64,000 bases of DNA from Streptomyces sp. NBC_01317 (GTDB lineage: Bacteria > Actinomycetota > Actinomycetes > Streptomycetales > Streptomycetaceae), in assembly GCF_035961655.1 (NCBI RefSeq), contig NZ_CP108393.1:2108001-2172000 (forward strand), given 5' to 3'. Position 1 is the stretch's first letter. Each line of letters starts with the position of its first letter. Shown piece by piece: positions 8,979 to 18,133 of this stretch. The position numbers and the translations under genes are program-made. The notes beneath the pieces are model-generated. The model was not told the DNA's origin. It searched no databases and worked only from the letters and a program-made list of their open reading frames with translations.

Positions 8979-10330
8979 TGGTCCGCCCCCTCGTGCTCGT
9001 CGGTCTCTTCGGCGGCTTCGTCTTCTGCGGTGACCGGTTCGTACACCAGCACGGCCCTGTTGTCCGGGCGCAGCCGGGCGGCCGCGACGGCCTTGACCTC
9101 GTCGGCGGTGATGTCCAGCACGCGCGTGACGGCGCTGAGCGCCAGCTGCGGGTCGCCGAACAGCACGGCGTACCGGCACAGTTCGTCCGCGCGGCCCGCG
9201 ACCGTACCGAGCCGGTCCAGCCACTCGCGCTCCAGCTGGGCCTGGGCCCGCTCCATCTCCTCGGCGGTGGGGCCCTCGGCGGCGAGCCGGGCCAGCTCCT
9301 CGTCCACCGCGGTCTCGATCTGCGGGACCTCGACCCCGCCGGACGTCTTCACGTCCAGCCAGCCGAGCGAGGGGGCGCCGGCGAGGCGCAGGAGGCCGAA
9401 GCCGGCGGCGACGGCGGTCTGGTCACGCCGTACCAGACGGTTGTGCAGGCGGGACGACTCGCCGCCGCCGAGGACCGTCAGCGCCAGGTCGGCGGCATCA
9501 CACTCACGGGTGCCGTCGTGCGGCAGCCGGTAGGCGGCCATGAGCGCGCGCGCCGGGACCTCCTCGTGGATCTCCTCGCGCAGCTGGCCGCCCATGGTCT
9601 CGGGCAGGGAGCCGTCGCGCGGCGGCTGCTTGCCGTCGTGGGAGGGGATCGAGCCGAAGTACTTCTCGACCCAGGCGAGCGTCTGCTCGGGGTCGATGTC
9701 GCCGACGACCGACAGCACCGCGTTGTTCGGCGCGTAGTTCGTACGGAAGAAGGCGCGCGCGTCTTCGAGGGTCGCCGCGTCGAGGTCGGCCATGGAGCCG
9801 ATCGGCGTGTGGTGGTACGGGTGGCCCTCGGGGTACGCGAGCGCGGTCAGGCGCTCGAAAGCCGTACCGTACGGCACATTGTCGTACCGCTGGCGGCGCT
9901 CGTTCTTGACGACGTCCCGCTGGTTCTCCATCGACTCGTCGTCGAGGGCGGCGAGCAGGGAGCCCATCCGGTCGGCTTCCAGCCAGAGCGCCAGCTCCAG
10001 CTGGTGGGTGGGCATGGTCTCGAAGTAGTTCGTGCGCTCGAAGCTGGTGGTGCCGTTCAGGGAGCCGCCGGCGCCCTGGACCAGTTCGAAGTGGCCGTTC
10101 CCCTTCACCTGCGCCGAGCCCTGGAACATCAGGTGCTCGAAGAGGTGGGCGAGTCCCGTACGGCCCTTGACCTCGTGCCGGGAGCCGACGTCGTACCAGA
10201 GGCAGACCGCGGCGACCGGGGTCAGGTGGTCCTCGGAGAGCACCACGCGCAGGCCGTTGGCCAGCCGGTGCTCAGTCGCTGTCAGGCCGCCGGAACCGGC
10301 CTGCGCTGTGGCCGTGTGACCCATGGGCAT
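8975..10330 (-). CDS. M16 zinc metallopeptidase, catalytic subunit
   Basis: 451 aa. The inverted zinc motif HLFEH (His62, Glu65, His66) and a downstream Glu in KNERRQRYDN mark an active M16 peptidase. The partner encoded by the overlapping next gene lacks the motif, giving the classic active/inactive pair. No signal peptide is visible, so it is likely cytosolic; the substrates are unknown. ATG 10330 (MPMGHTATA) was chosen because GAAGGGA lies seven bases upstream; the 44-residue extension before it has no site and overlaps promoter sequence. It is divergent from parC with a gap of about 190 bases. Confidence 0.92.
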   Translation of the reverse strand: MPMGHTATAQAGSGGLTATEHRLANGLRVVLSEDHLTPVAAVCLWYDVGSRHEVKGRTGLAHLFEHLMFQGSAQVKGNGHFELVQGAGGSLNGTTSFERTNYFETMPTHQLELALWLEADRMGSLLAALDDESMENQRDVVKNERRQRYDNVPYGTAFERLTALAYPEGHPYHHTPIGSMADLDAATLEDARAFFRTNYAPNNAVLSVVGDIDPEQTLAWVEKYFGSIPSHDGKQPPRDGSLPETMGGQLREEIHEEVPARALMAAYRLPHDGTRECDAADLALTVLGGGESSRLHNRLVRRDQTAVAAGFGLLRLAGAPSLGWLDVKTSGGVEVPQIETAVDEELARLAAEGPTAEEMERAQAQLEREWLDRLGTVAGRADELCRYAVLFGDPQLALSAVTRVLDITADEVKAVAAARLRPDNRAVLVYEPVTAEDEAAEETDEHEGADQ

Positions 10331-10520
10331 GTACGTCCCTTCGATCGCGATATGGAGAAGTCCTGCCACTGTATGCAAGCGTGCCGATGCCTGGCGAAGT
10401 TCCCGTGCGTCACACGCTGGGGGACGGGGCGAGGTCGGCGTTGTCGGTGGAGCGGTCCACAATGGTCGGCGTCAGTTCAAGTAGTCGCCGTACAGGACCT
10501 GTGAAGGAGCCGCAGCAGCG

Positions 10521-12971
10521 ATGGCCCGCCGCAGCACGAAGACCCCGCCGCCGGAGGACTTCGAGGAGAAGATCCTCGACATCGACGTGGTCGATGAAAT
10601 GCAGGGCTCCTTCCTCGAGTACGCGTACTCGGTGATCTACTCCCGGGCCCTGCCGGACGCCCGCGACGGCATGAAACCGGTGCACCGCCGCATCGTGTAC
10701 CAGATGAACGAGATGGGGCTGCGCCCCGACCGCGGGTATGTGAAGTGCGCCCGAGTCGTGGGCGAAGTGATGGGAAAGCTCCACCCGCACGGGGACGCGT
10801 CGATCTACGACGCGCTCGTCCGGATGGCACAGCCGTTCTCCATGCGGCTGCCGCTGGTGGACGGTCATGGCAACTTCGGGTCGCTCGGGAACGACGATCC
10901 GCCGGCCGCCATGCGGTACACCGAGTGCCGGATGGCTGACGCCACGTCACTGATGACGGAGTCGATCGACGAGGACACCGTCGATTTCCAGCCGAATTAC
11001 GACGGCCAGGAGCGGGAACCGGTCACGCTGCCCTCGGCGTACCCGAACCTTCTGGTCAACGGAGCCACCGGGATCGCCGTCGGCATGGCGACGAACATGC
11101 CGCCGCACAACCTCGGTGAGGTCGTGGCGGCAGCACGCCACCTGATCCGGCATCCGTCGGCCGACCTGGACACGCTGATGCGTTTTGTGCCGGGTCCCGA
11201 CCTGCCGACCGGCGGCCGCGTCGTCGGCCTCGGCGGCATCAAGGACGCGTACGAAACCGGCCGGGGCACCTTCAAGATCCGGTCCACGGTCACGATCGAG
11301 GACGTCAGCGCGCGCCGCAAGGGCCTGATCGTCACGGAGCTGCCGTTCACCGTCGGCCCCGAGAAGGTGATCGCGAAGATCAAGGACCTGGTCTCCGCCA
11401 AGAAGCTCCAGGGCATCGCCGACGTCAAGGACCTCACGGACCGTTCGCACGGTCTGCGCCTGGTCATCGAGGTCAAGAACGGCTTCGTGCCGGAGGCCGT
11501 GCTGGAGCAGCTCTACAAGCTCACGCCGATGGAGGAGACCTTCGGCATCAACAACGTGGCCCTGGTCGACGGCCAGCCGCTGACGCTCGGGCTCAAGGAG
11601 CTGCTGGAGGTCTACCTGGACCACCGGTTCACCGTGGTCCGCAGGCGCAGCGAGTTCCGCAGGACCAAGCGGCGCGACCGGCTGCACCTGGTCGAGGGCC
11701 TGCTCGTCGCTCTCATCGACATCGACGAGGTCATCCGCCTCATCAGGTCGAGCGACAACTCCGCGCAGGCGAAGGAGCGGCTCATCGAGCACTTCTCGCT
11801 GAGCGACATCCAGACGCAGTACATCCTGGACACGCCGCTGCGCCGGCTCACCCGGTTCGACCGGATCGAGCTGGAGAGCGAGCGCGACCGGCTCACCGGC
11901 GAGATCGACGAGCTGACCGGGATCCTGGACTCGGACGCGGAGCTGCGGAAGCTGGTCTCGACCGAACTGGCCGCGGTGGCCAAGAAGTTCGGCACCCCGC
12001 GGCGCACGGTGCTGCTGGAGTCCGGCGCGTCGACGGTGGCGTCGGTGCCGCTGGAGGTCGCGGACGACCCGTGCCGGGTACTGCTGTCCTCGACGGGCCT
12101 GCTGGCCCGTACGGTCAACGGCGAGCCGCTGGAGGGCGGTGACGGCCGGCGGACGAACCACGACGTGATCCTCTCGGCCGTGCCCGCGACGGCTCGCGGG
12201 GACGTGGGCGCGGTGACGTCCGAGGGTCGGCTGCTGCGGATCTCGGTGATCGACCTGCCCCAGCTGCCCGACACGGCCTCGGCGCCGAACCTGTCGGGCG
12301 GGGCGCCGGTCGCGGAGTTCCTGACGCTGGAGCCCGACGAGGAGCTGATCTGCCTGACCACGCTGGACGAGTCCTCCCCGGGGCTCGCGCTGGGCACGCT
12401 CCAGGGCGTGGTCAAGCGGGTGGTCCCGGACTACCCCTCGAACAAGGACGAGCTGGAGGTCATCTCCCTCAAGGAGGGTGACCGGATCATCGGCGGCCAG
12501 GAGTTGCGTACGGGCGAGGAGGACCTGGTCTTCATCACCTCCGACGCCCAACTGCTGCGCTTCCAGGCCGCGCAGGTACGGCCGCAGGGGCGGCCCGCGG
12601 GCGGGATGGCGGGCATCAAGCTGGCCGAGGGCGCGACGGTGATCTCGTTCACGGCGGTGGATCCGGCGGCGGAGGGGGCGGTGTTCACAGTGACCGGCTC
12701 GCTGGGCACGCTGGACGATTCCGTACGGACCGCGAAGCTCACCCCGTTCGACCAGTATCCGCGCAAGGGGCGGGCGACGGGTGGCGTGCGCTGCCACCGG
12801 TTCCTCAAGGGTGAGGACTTCCTCGCGCTGGCGTGGGCGGGCGCGGGACCGGCGAGGGGGGCGCGGAAGAACGGCGCTCCGGTGGAGCTGCCCGCGCCGG
12901 ACCCGAGGCGGGACGGGTCGGGGACGCCGTTCACGGCGGAGATCGCGGCGCTGGCGGGGCCGGCGCGCTGA
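10521..12971 (+). CDS. parC: DNA topoisomerase IV subunit A (second GyrA-like protein)
   Basis: 816 aa. This is the DNA-cleaving subunit of a type II topoisomerase; with ParE it decatenates daughter chromosomes. The catalytic Tyr133 lies in AAMRYTECRM. The breakage-reunion domain covers about 30-480 and a beta-pinwheel C-terminal domain follows (about 500-800). The partner parE is about 42 kb away in this window rather than adjacent. GAAGGAG precedes the ATG. The true gyrA is expected elsewhere on the chromosome. This is very likely the gene often labelled gyrA2 in Streptomyces. Confidence 0.93.
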   Translation: MARRSTKTPPPEDFEEKILDIDVVDEMQGSFLEYAYSVIYSRALPDARDGMKPVHRRIVYQMNEMGLRPDRGYVKCARVVGEVMGKLHPHGDASIYDALVRMAQPFSMRLPLVDGHGNFGSLGNDDPPAAMRYTECRMADATSLMTESIDEDTVDFQPNYDGQEREPVTLPSAYPNLLVNGATGIAVGMATNMPPHNLGEVVAAARHLIRHPSADLDTLMRFVPGPDLPTGGRVVGLGGIKDAYETGRGTFKIRSTVTIEDVSARRKGLIVTELPFTVGPEKVIAKIKDLVSAKKLQGIADVKDLTDRSHGLRLVIEVKNGFVPEAVLEQLYKLTPMEETFGINNVALVDGQPLTLGLKELLEVYLDHRFTVVRRRSEFRRTKRRDRLHLVEGLLVALIDIDEVIRLIRSSDNSAQAKERLIEHFSLSDIQTQYILDTPLRRLTRFDRIELESERDRLTGEIDELTGILDSDAELRKLVSTELAAVAKKFGTPRRTVLLESGASTVASVPLEVADDPCRVLLSSTGLLARTVNGEPLEGGDGRRTNHDVILSAVPATARGDVGAVTSEGRLLRISVIDLPQLPDTASAPNLSGGAPVAEFLTLEPDEELICLTTLDESSPGLALGTLQGVVKRVVPDYPSNKDELEVISLKEGDRIIGGQELRTGEEDLVFITSDAQLLRFQAAQVRPQGRPAGGMAGIKLAEGATVISFTAVDPAAEGAVFTVTGSLGTLDDSVRTAKLTPFDQYPRKGRATGGVRCHRFLKGEDFLALAWAGAGPARGARKNGAPVELPAPDPRRDGSGTPFTAEIAALAGPAR

Positions 12972-12980
12972 CGGGGGGCT

Positions 12981-13017
12981 GCCGGTCGCGGGGGCTGACG
13001 CCTCGTCCGCGACCGGC
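12981..13017. terminator. Bidirectional terminator between parC and the CobW-type gene
   Basis: A perfect 11-bp stem (GCCGGTCGCGG at 12981-12991 with 13007-13017) and a 15-base loop, placed between two convergent stop codons. There is no T-run, which is usual in this high-GC background. Confidence 0.7.
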
Positions 13018-13027
13018 GTACGGGCTT

Positions 13028-14179
13028 TCAGTCGCCGGGCGGGCCTTCGGGTCCGTCCGGCGACTCCGTTCGGGGGGCGGCCGACGGTGGCGCGTCGGGG
13101 CCGTCGCCGGACGGTACGTAACGCAGGACGCCCCACATCGCACGGTCGTCGGCGGCGTCCTGGACGGCGGGGCCCTGACAGGCCGCCAGCTCCTTGAGCA
13201 GGACGTCGCCGTCGACGCCGGCGCCGATCAGGACCAGCTGGGTGAGGCGTTCCTCGCCGGGACCCCAGGGCTCCGGGTGGAAGCGCAGGAAGCGGCCGAC
13301 GGTGTGCAGGGCGTAGCGGTTCGCGGGGTCGCCGTCGCCGAAGTCGACAAAACCCTTGATCCGGTAGAGCCCCTCGGGCCGTGAGTCCAGGAACCGCATG
13401 AGGCGGCGCGGGTCCATCGGGGCGGTGGCCGTGAACGAGACGGTGTCGTAGGCGGCGTGCGGATGGCGATGGTGGGGGTCGGCCTGGGCGTCATGTGCGG
13501 GGGGCTCGTCCGCGTACAGGTCCTCGAAGGTCAGTTGGCGCACCTTCTCGTCCTCGGCCGGCCTGACCGCCGGGTCGAAGAGCAGCTCAGGGTCGATCCG
13601 TCCGTACGAGGAGGCGATCACCGGCGTCCCGGGGCTCAGCTCGCGCAGGGCGGTGCGGATGCGTTGCCGGTCGTCCTCCGCCACCCGGTCGGTCTTGTTG
13701 AGGACGACCAGGTCCGCGAGGGCCAGATGACGGTCGATCTCGGGGTGGCGGGTGCGCGTGGTGTCGAACTCGGCGGCGTCGACGACCTGGACGAGTCCCC
13801 CGTACACCGTGCCGGGATGGTCACCGGTCAGGATCATCCGGACCAGTTCCTGTGGCTCGGCGAGACCGCTCGCCTCGATGACGATGATGTCGATCTCCGC
13901 CTCGGGGCGGGTGAGGCGCTCCAGGTAGCCGTCGAGTTCGCTCGCGTCCACGGCGCAGCACAGACAGCCGTTGCCGAACGAGACGGTGGAGCCGACCTGT
14001 CCGGCGACGGTCATGGAGTCGATCTCGATGGCGCCGAAGTCGTTGACCACGACCGCGATCCGGCGGCCCGCGCGGTTGCGGAGCAGGTGGTTGAGGAGGG
14101 TCGTCTTGCCGGAGCCGAGGAAGCCGGTGAGCACGACCACCGGGATCTGCTGCCTGCCGGCCGGGTCCGTGCCGCTCAT
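13028..14179 (-). CDS. CobW/COG0523-family GTPase (putative zinc/metal chaperone)
   Basis: 383 aa. A G3E P-loop GTPase: GFLGSGKTT, the CxCC metal motif NGCLCCAVD, and the base-recognition motif NKTD. A His-rich stretch (DPHHRHPHAAYD) separates it from the CobW C-terminal domain. Members load or ration metals such as zinc, cobalt or nickel. I could not find a Zur box upstream, so the metal is unknown. ATG 14179 has GGAGG eight bases before it; the 29 residues of open frame upstream are not needed. It probably follows the small ORF at 14313-14717. Confidence 0.9.
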   Translation of the reverse strand: MSGTDPAGRQQIPVVVLTGFLGSGKTTLLNHLLRNRAGRRIAVVVNDFGAIEIDSMTVAGQVGSTVSFGNGCLCCAVDASELDGYLERLTRPEAEIDIIVIEASGLAEPQELVRMILTGDHPGTVYGGLVQVVDAAEFDTTRTRHPEIDRHLALADLVVLNKTDRVAEDDRQRIRTALRELSPGTPVIASSYGRIDPELLFDPAVRPAEDEKVRQLTFEDLYADEPPAHDAQADPHHRHPHAAYDTVSFTATAPMDPRRLMRFLDSRPEGLYRIKGFVDFGDGDPANRYALHTVGRFLRFHPEPWGPGEERLTQLVLIGAGVDGDVLLKELAACQGPAVQDAADDRAMWGVLRYVPSGDGPDAPPSAAPRTESPDGPEGPPGD

Positions 14180-14312
14180 CGCCGTGCCTCCGTGTCGGTG
14201 CTGTCCGTGTCGGTGCTTCCGGGCCGCTTGTTCCGGCGGTCGGCCGTGGAGCCCGTCCGCCCGCACCAGGGTATGCGCGGGGCGGGCACGCGGCCCGGTG
14301 GTGGGACGCGCG

Positions 14313-14717
14313 TCATCGTCCGTACGGGGAGGTCTCGTCCAGCAGGGTCCAGAGAGCGGTCTCGTCCTGTTCGTCCATCGTGAAGGCCGCTGTGAACAGG
14401 CGCAGGGTGTCGGCCGACAGCAGATGTCCGCCGAGCGCGCGGGAGACCCGGTCGCGCAGGGCGCGGGGCAGGAGTTCGCTTCCGGCGGCGTCCCCGTTGA
14501 GCCAGAGCCAGTGGGCCAACACCCGTGCTACGGCGGCTTGGTTGACCGGTTCGGGGGTGGCGCGGACGACCTGGCGGAGCCAGCGGTCCCGGTACGGGCC
14601 GGGGCGAGCGAGCAGCTCGGCGAGGTGACGGCCGGCGGCGGATCCGGTGCCGGTGCCGGTGCCCGTACCGGCGCTGGGGCTTGTACGGGCGGGGGTTCGG
14701 GGGTGGGTGACGGCCAC
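14313..14717 (-). CDS. Conserved hypothetical protein (small, helical)
   Basis: 134 aa. I do not recognise a named family, but the pattern (HLAELLARPGPYRDRWLRQV, later TLRLFTAAFTMDEQDETALW) is alpha-helical, and I recall similar short Streptomyces proteins. The N-terminus has a Gly-Thr repeat (GTGTGTGTG). GTG 14717 was chosen because AGGAG lies eight bases before it; the longer frame to 14810 has no site. It is transcribed away from the NRPS starter gene, and the roughly 200-base divergent region carries a DasR-like box. It may be the last core gene on this side of the insertion. Confidence 0.65.
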   Translation of the reverse strand: MAVTHPRTPARTSPSAGTGTGTGTGSAAGRHLAELLARPGPYRDRWLRQVVRATPEPVNQAAVARVLAHWLWLNGDAAGSELLPRALRDRVSRALGGHLLSADTLRLFTAAFTMDEQDETALWTLLDETSPYGR

Positions 14718-14748
14718 GTGGTCCGCTCCTGGGCGTAGAGGTGGCGGG

Positions 14749-14768
14749 TGCGACACAACTGCGACACA
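14749..14768. promoter_or_regulatory. Direct repeat TGCGACACA in the divergent promoter region
   Basis: TGCGACACA occurs at 14749-14757 and again at 14760-14768, an 11-base period that places both copies on the same helix face. A TATTCT hexamer (14776-14781) could be a -10 element for the NRPS starter gene. This spacing is typical of an activator site, but the assignment is inference. Confidence 0.35.
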
Positions 14769-14795
14769 GCGGCGATATTCTGACGAAGACCGCGC

Positions 14796-14811
14796 ATTGG
14801 TCCAGACCATA
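14796..14811. promoter_or_regulatory. DasR-like operator upstream of the NRPS starter gene
   Basis: ATTGGTCCAGACCATA matches 12 of 16 positions of the dre consensus; the inner TGGTCCAGACCA matches 11 of 12. It lies in the divergent region between the 134-aa ORF and the plus-strand NRPS gene. A second copy of the TGGTCCAGACC core lies just upstream of the opposite NRPS operon (31139-31154). Confidence 0.6.
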
Positions 14812-15064
14812 GCGGAGCCGCGGGCGCTGACGCCATGGTCGGCAACTTCTCCTGCCCGGGGAGTAGTTCGGCGCTGCGGCGTGTTCGCGACGGGGTCGCC
14901 CGCCGAAGCCGCACCTGGAGGTTGTCATCACCCGCTCCGCGCCCACCAGCCCGCGTACGGGCCGCCCGCCGGCCGTTCCCGCCTCGACCGTTCCCGAGCT
15001 GCTCGACGCGCGGGCCGCGGAACATCCCGACCGGCTCGCCCTCCAGGTCGTCGGCGGTGGCTCG

Positions 15065-18000
15065 GTGACGTACCGGCAGTGGCGCGACCAGGCGCTCAGG
15101 GCCGCCGCGGGCCTGGCGGAGGCGGGGGTACGGCCGGGGGCGCGGGTCGCCCTGCGGTTCCGTAACGACGTGTGGGAACGGTTCGCCGTCGCGTTCCTCG
15201 CCGTGCAGTACGCGGGCGGGGTGCCGGTGCCCGTACGGGAGGATCTCGCGGAGCCGGAGGCGGCGCGGCTCGCGGCACTGGCCGAGGCGGGGACGGTGTT
15301 GCGTGACGCGGCCGGGCAGGACGGAAGTGCCGTGGGCGCCTCGTCGCCCGCTCCCGGTGCTCTGCCCGGCACGGTGGACCTGGTCCTGTCCGACCTGCTG
15401 ACGCGGCATCAGGTGGCGCCGACCGAACCCCCGTACCGGGTCGGGCCGTTGGACGAGGCCCAGGTGATCGGCACGTCCGGGACCACCGGTGCGCCCAAGG
15501 GGGTGTTCGCCGCGCACGGCAATCTGACGGCGGGGCTGACCCTCAACCCCCGCCCCCGGCCGTACGCGCACTCCCGGCACGCGCTGTACGCGTTCCCTCT
15601 CGGCACGAACGCCGGGCAGGTGATGCTGCTGAACGCCCTCACGGGCGCACCGGCCACCGTGATCCTCCCCCGCTTCGACGCGGATGAATTCGGCCGTACG
15701 GTGCGGGAGTTCGGGGTCGGCACGGTCTTCCTCGTCCCGTCGATGGCCGTCGAGCTGCTGAACGCGGGCACGGCGCGGACGTACGACCTCTCCAGTGTGC
15801 TGCTGGTCAGTTCGTCGGCCGCCGCGCTGCCGGGTCCCGTCGCCACCGCCCTGGCGGCGGCGCTGCCCGGGGCCACCCTGGTCAACACGTACACCTCCGC
15901 GGAGGCCGCTCCCGCGCAGATCTCCGCGATCGTCGACACCCGGCATCCCGGGTCGGTGGGCCGCCCGGCCGACCCCGCCGACCTGCGGATCCTCGACGGG
16001 GAGGGGCGGGAACTGGCGGCGGGCGAGGTGGGTGAGGTGTGGCTGCGGCAGCCGGGACCGCCGCGCGGTTATCTCGGCGGGGGTCCCGGTCCCGCCGGGG
16101 GACCTGGGGCGGCGGACAGCGCGCGGGTGTTCCGCGACGGGTGGGTGCGGATGGGGGACCTGGGACGGGTGGACGACGGGGGCCGGCTGTACCTGGTCGA
16201 CCGGGAGAGCGATGTCATCAAGTCCGGTGCGCTGAAAGTCTCGACGCTGCGGATCGAGGAGGTCCTGCACGAACACCCCCACGTGGCCGACGCGGCGGCG
16301 CTCGGGCTGCCGCACGCGGTGATGGGCGCGGTGCCGGTGGCCGTGGTCGTCCCGGGCCCGGACGGCCTGGACCTCGACGAACTGCGGCTCTTCCTGAGCG
16401 CGCGGCTGAGCCGCCCCGAACTCCCCCTCCGTATCGTGCTCGTGGACCGGCTGCCGAAGAACCCGACCGGCAAGGTGGTCAAGCACCTGCTGCGCCCTCT
16501 GTTCGACGCGCCGGTGGAGGCGGCGGCGGTTGTCGCGCCCTCCTCCCCCACCGAGCTGCGGCTGGCGGCGATCTGGCGCAGGCTGCTGGGCCGGGCGGTG
16601 GCGGACGTGTCCGCTGAGTTCTTCGCCCTCGGCGGGGACTCGTTCCGGGCGGTGCAGCTGGCGGCGGCGCTGGACGCGGAGTTCGGGGTACGGGCGGGAA
16701 CCGCGCTGATCTTCGAGCGCCCTTCGCTGCGGGCGCAGGCGGCGTGGCTGGACGCGCGGGAGGCCGTGGGCGGCGCCACCGTGGCCGGCGCCACCGACTC
16801 GGCCCCGGCCACGGTGACGCCGTACCTCACCCGTCTCCGCGCCCAACCGCACGCCGTACCGCTCACCTCCCAGCAGGAGAACTTCTTCCGCTGGATGGCG
16901 GAGGCGCCGGGCCGGGACGCGGGCGCGGTCACCGCGCTGTTCCGGGTCACGGACCGGCTGGAGCCGGAGACCCTGGGGCGGGCGCTGACCGAGGCGGTGC
17001 GCAGGCATCCCGCGCTGCGGACCCGCTTCGAACCGGTGGCGGGGGAGCCCGGGGTGGTACGGGTCGTCCTGGACGAGGAGCCCGCCGTACGGATCACCCT
17101 GCGTGAGGCGCCCGGCGCGAGCGACGCCGAGGTGGACGAGCTGCTGCTCGCCGAGCGCGACCGGCTGACGGATCTGGCGCGCGACCCGATGGCGCGGCTG
17201 CTGGTGGTGACGCGGGGACCCGGGGACCACGTGGTTCTGCTGGCGGTGCATCACATGGTCAGCGACGGCTGGTCGGTGGGGGTGCTGCTGTCGGACCTGG
17301 GCGTGCTCTACTCGGCGCTGCGGCGCGGGCGGACGGCGCCGCCGGTGCGGTCGGGGCCCGGGTACGAGGAGTTGGTGGAGTGGTCCAACGCGCACTGGCC
17401 GGTGTCGCGGCGGCACTTCGCCGGGGCGCTCGCGGGTGCGCCGGCCGCGGTGGAGGTGTTCCCGGGGCGCCGGGAGGTGGCGGAGGTCCTCACCAAGGCC
17501 TACCGGTTCGACCTGCCGGCCGAGCGGGCGGAGGCGCTGCGGGCGCGGGCGGGTGAGCTGGGGGCGACGCCGTTCCTGGCGGTGACGGCGGCGTGGACGG
17601 GGTTGCTGGCGGCCCGGAGCGGGCAGAGCGAACTGGTCCTGATGACACCTGTCCCCGGGCGGCCGCGACCGGACGCGGAGCACGCGGTCGGCTGCTTCGT
17701 ACAGTCGTTGCTGCTTCGGGTGGACGCGTCGGGGAGCCCGGGCTTCGCGGAGCTGCTGGACCGCTTGCGGGTCACCGCGACGGAGGCGCTGGACCACCAG
17801 CTGTACCCGTTCGCGGAGTTCAGCCCCGCGGCGCCGTTCGCGGCGTGGCTCCGGTACGAGGCGTGGTCCGCGCCCGCGCAGCTCCCGGGCGTGCGGTGCG
17901 CGCCCTGGGAACTGCCACGGGGCACGACGGTGCCGTGGCCCTTGCCGGGCGGGGATCGGGGGGTGCCGGAGCTGACGGTGGTGGAGCAGCCGGGGGGCGG

Positions 18001-18124
18001 TCTGCGCTGCTGGCTCCAGTACAACGCGCTCGCGTTCGAGGAACGCGTGATCGTGGGCCTGGCAGAGGATTTTGTGCGCTCGCTGGAGGAGGCGTGCGGC
18101 TCCCCACGCCTGGACCGGCGCTGA
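15065..18124 (+). CDS. NRPS A-T-C protein with an adenylation domain lacking the alpha-amino Asp
   Basis: 1,019 aa from the first canonical start. Order: adenylation domain (to about 475; core GTSGTTGAPKG, NTYTSAEA, end PKNPTGK), carrier domain (about 490-560; LGGDSFRAVQL, Ser526), condensation domain (about 585-1015; HHMVSDGWS). The A4 region reads FPLGTNAGQVM: it has no Asp at the position that binds an alpha-amino group. The domain also resembles acyl-CoA ligases (DRESDVIKSGALKVS), so a fatty, aryl or hydroxy acid starter is likely. Homology clearly continues upstream (VPELLDARAAEHPDRLALQV) to a GGAGG at 14917-14921, yet no ATG, GTG or TTG lies in frame there. The true start may be ATC 14927. 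Confidence 0.85.
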   Translation: MTYRQWRDQALRAAAGLAEAGVRPGARVALRFRNDVWERFAVAFLAVQYAGGVPVPVREDLAEPEAARLAALAEAGTVLRDAAGQDGSAVGASSPAPGALPGTVDLVLSDLLTRHQVAPTEPPYRVGPLDEAQVIGTSGTTGAPKGVFAAHGNLTAGLTLNPRPRPYAHSRHALYAFPLGTNAGQVMLLNALTGAPATVILPRFDADEFGRTVREFGVGTVFLVPSMAVELLNAGTARTYDLSSVLLVSSSAAALPGPVATALAAALPGATLVNTYTSAEAAPAQISAIVDTRHPGSVGRPADPADLRILDGEGRELAAGEVGEVWLRQPGPPRGYLGGGPGPAGGPGAADSARVFRDGWVRMGDLGRVDDGGRLYLVDRESDVIKSGALKVSTLRIEEVLHEHPHVADAAALGLPHAVMGAVPVAVVVPGPDGLDLDELRLFLSARLSRPELPLRIVLVDRLPKNPTGKVVKHLLRPLFDAPVEAAAVVAPSSPTELRLAAIWRRLLGRAVADVSAEFFALGGDSFRAVQLAAALDAEFGVRAGTALIFERPSLRAQAAWLDAREAVGGATVAGATDSAPATVTPYLTRLRAQPHAVPLTSQQENFFRWMAEAPGRDAGAVTALFRVTDRLEPETLGRALTEAVRRHPALRTRFEPVAGEPGVVRVVLDEEPAVRITLREAPGASDAEVDELLLAERDRLTDLARDPMARLLVVTRGPGDHVVLLAVHHMVSDGWSVGVLLSDLGVLYSALRRGRTAPPVRSGPGYEELVEWSNAHWPVSRRHFAGALAGAPAAVEVFPGRREVAEVLTKAYRFDLPAERAEALRARAGELGATPFLAVTAAWTGLLAARSGQSELVLMTPVPGRPRPDAEHAVGCFVQSLLLRVDASGSPGFAELLDRLRVTATEALDHQLYPFAEFSPAAPFAAWLRYEAWSAPAQLPGVRCAPWELPRGTTVPWPLPGGDRGVPELTVVEQPGGGLRCWLQYNALAFEERVIVGLAEDFVRSLEEACGSPRLDRR

Positions 18125-18133
18125 CGCGGTGTC

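Noticed and set aside
14835..15068. ATG-started frame overlapping the NRPS start as the true N-terminus by frameshift
   Set aside because: It is in another frame, has no ribosome site, and its translation is Arg/Pro-rich with no adenylation homology.
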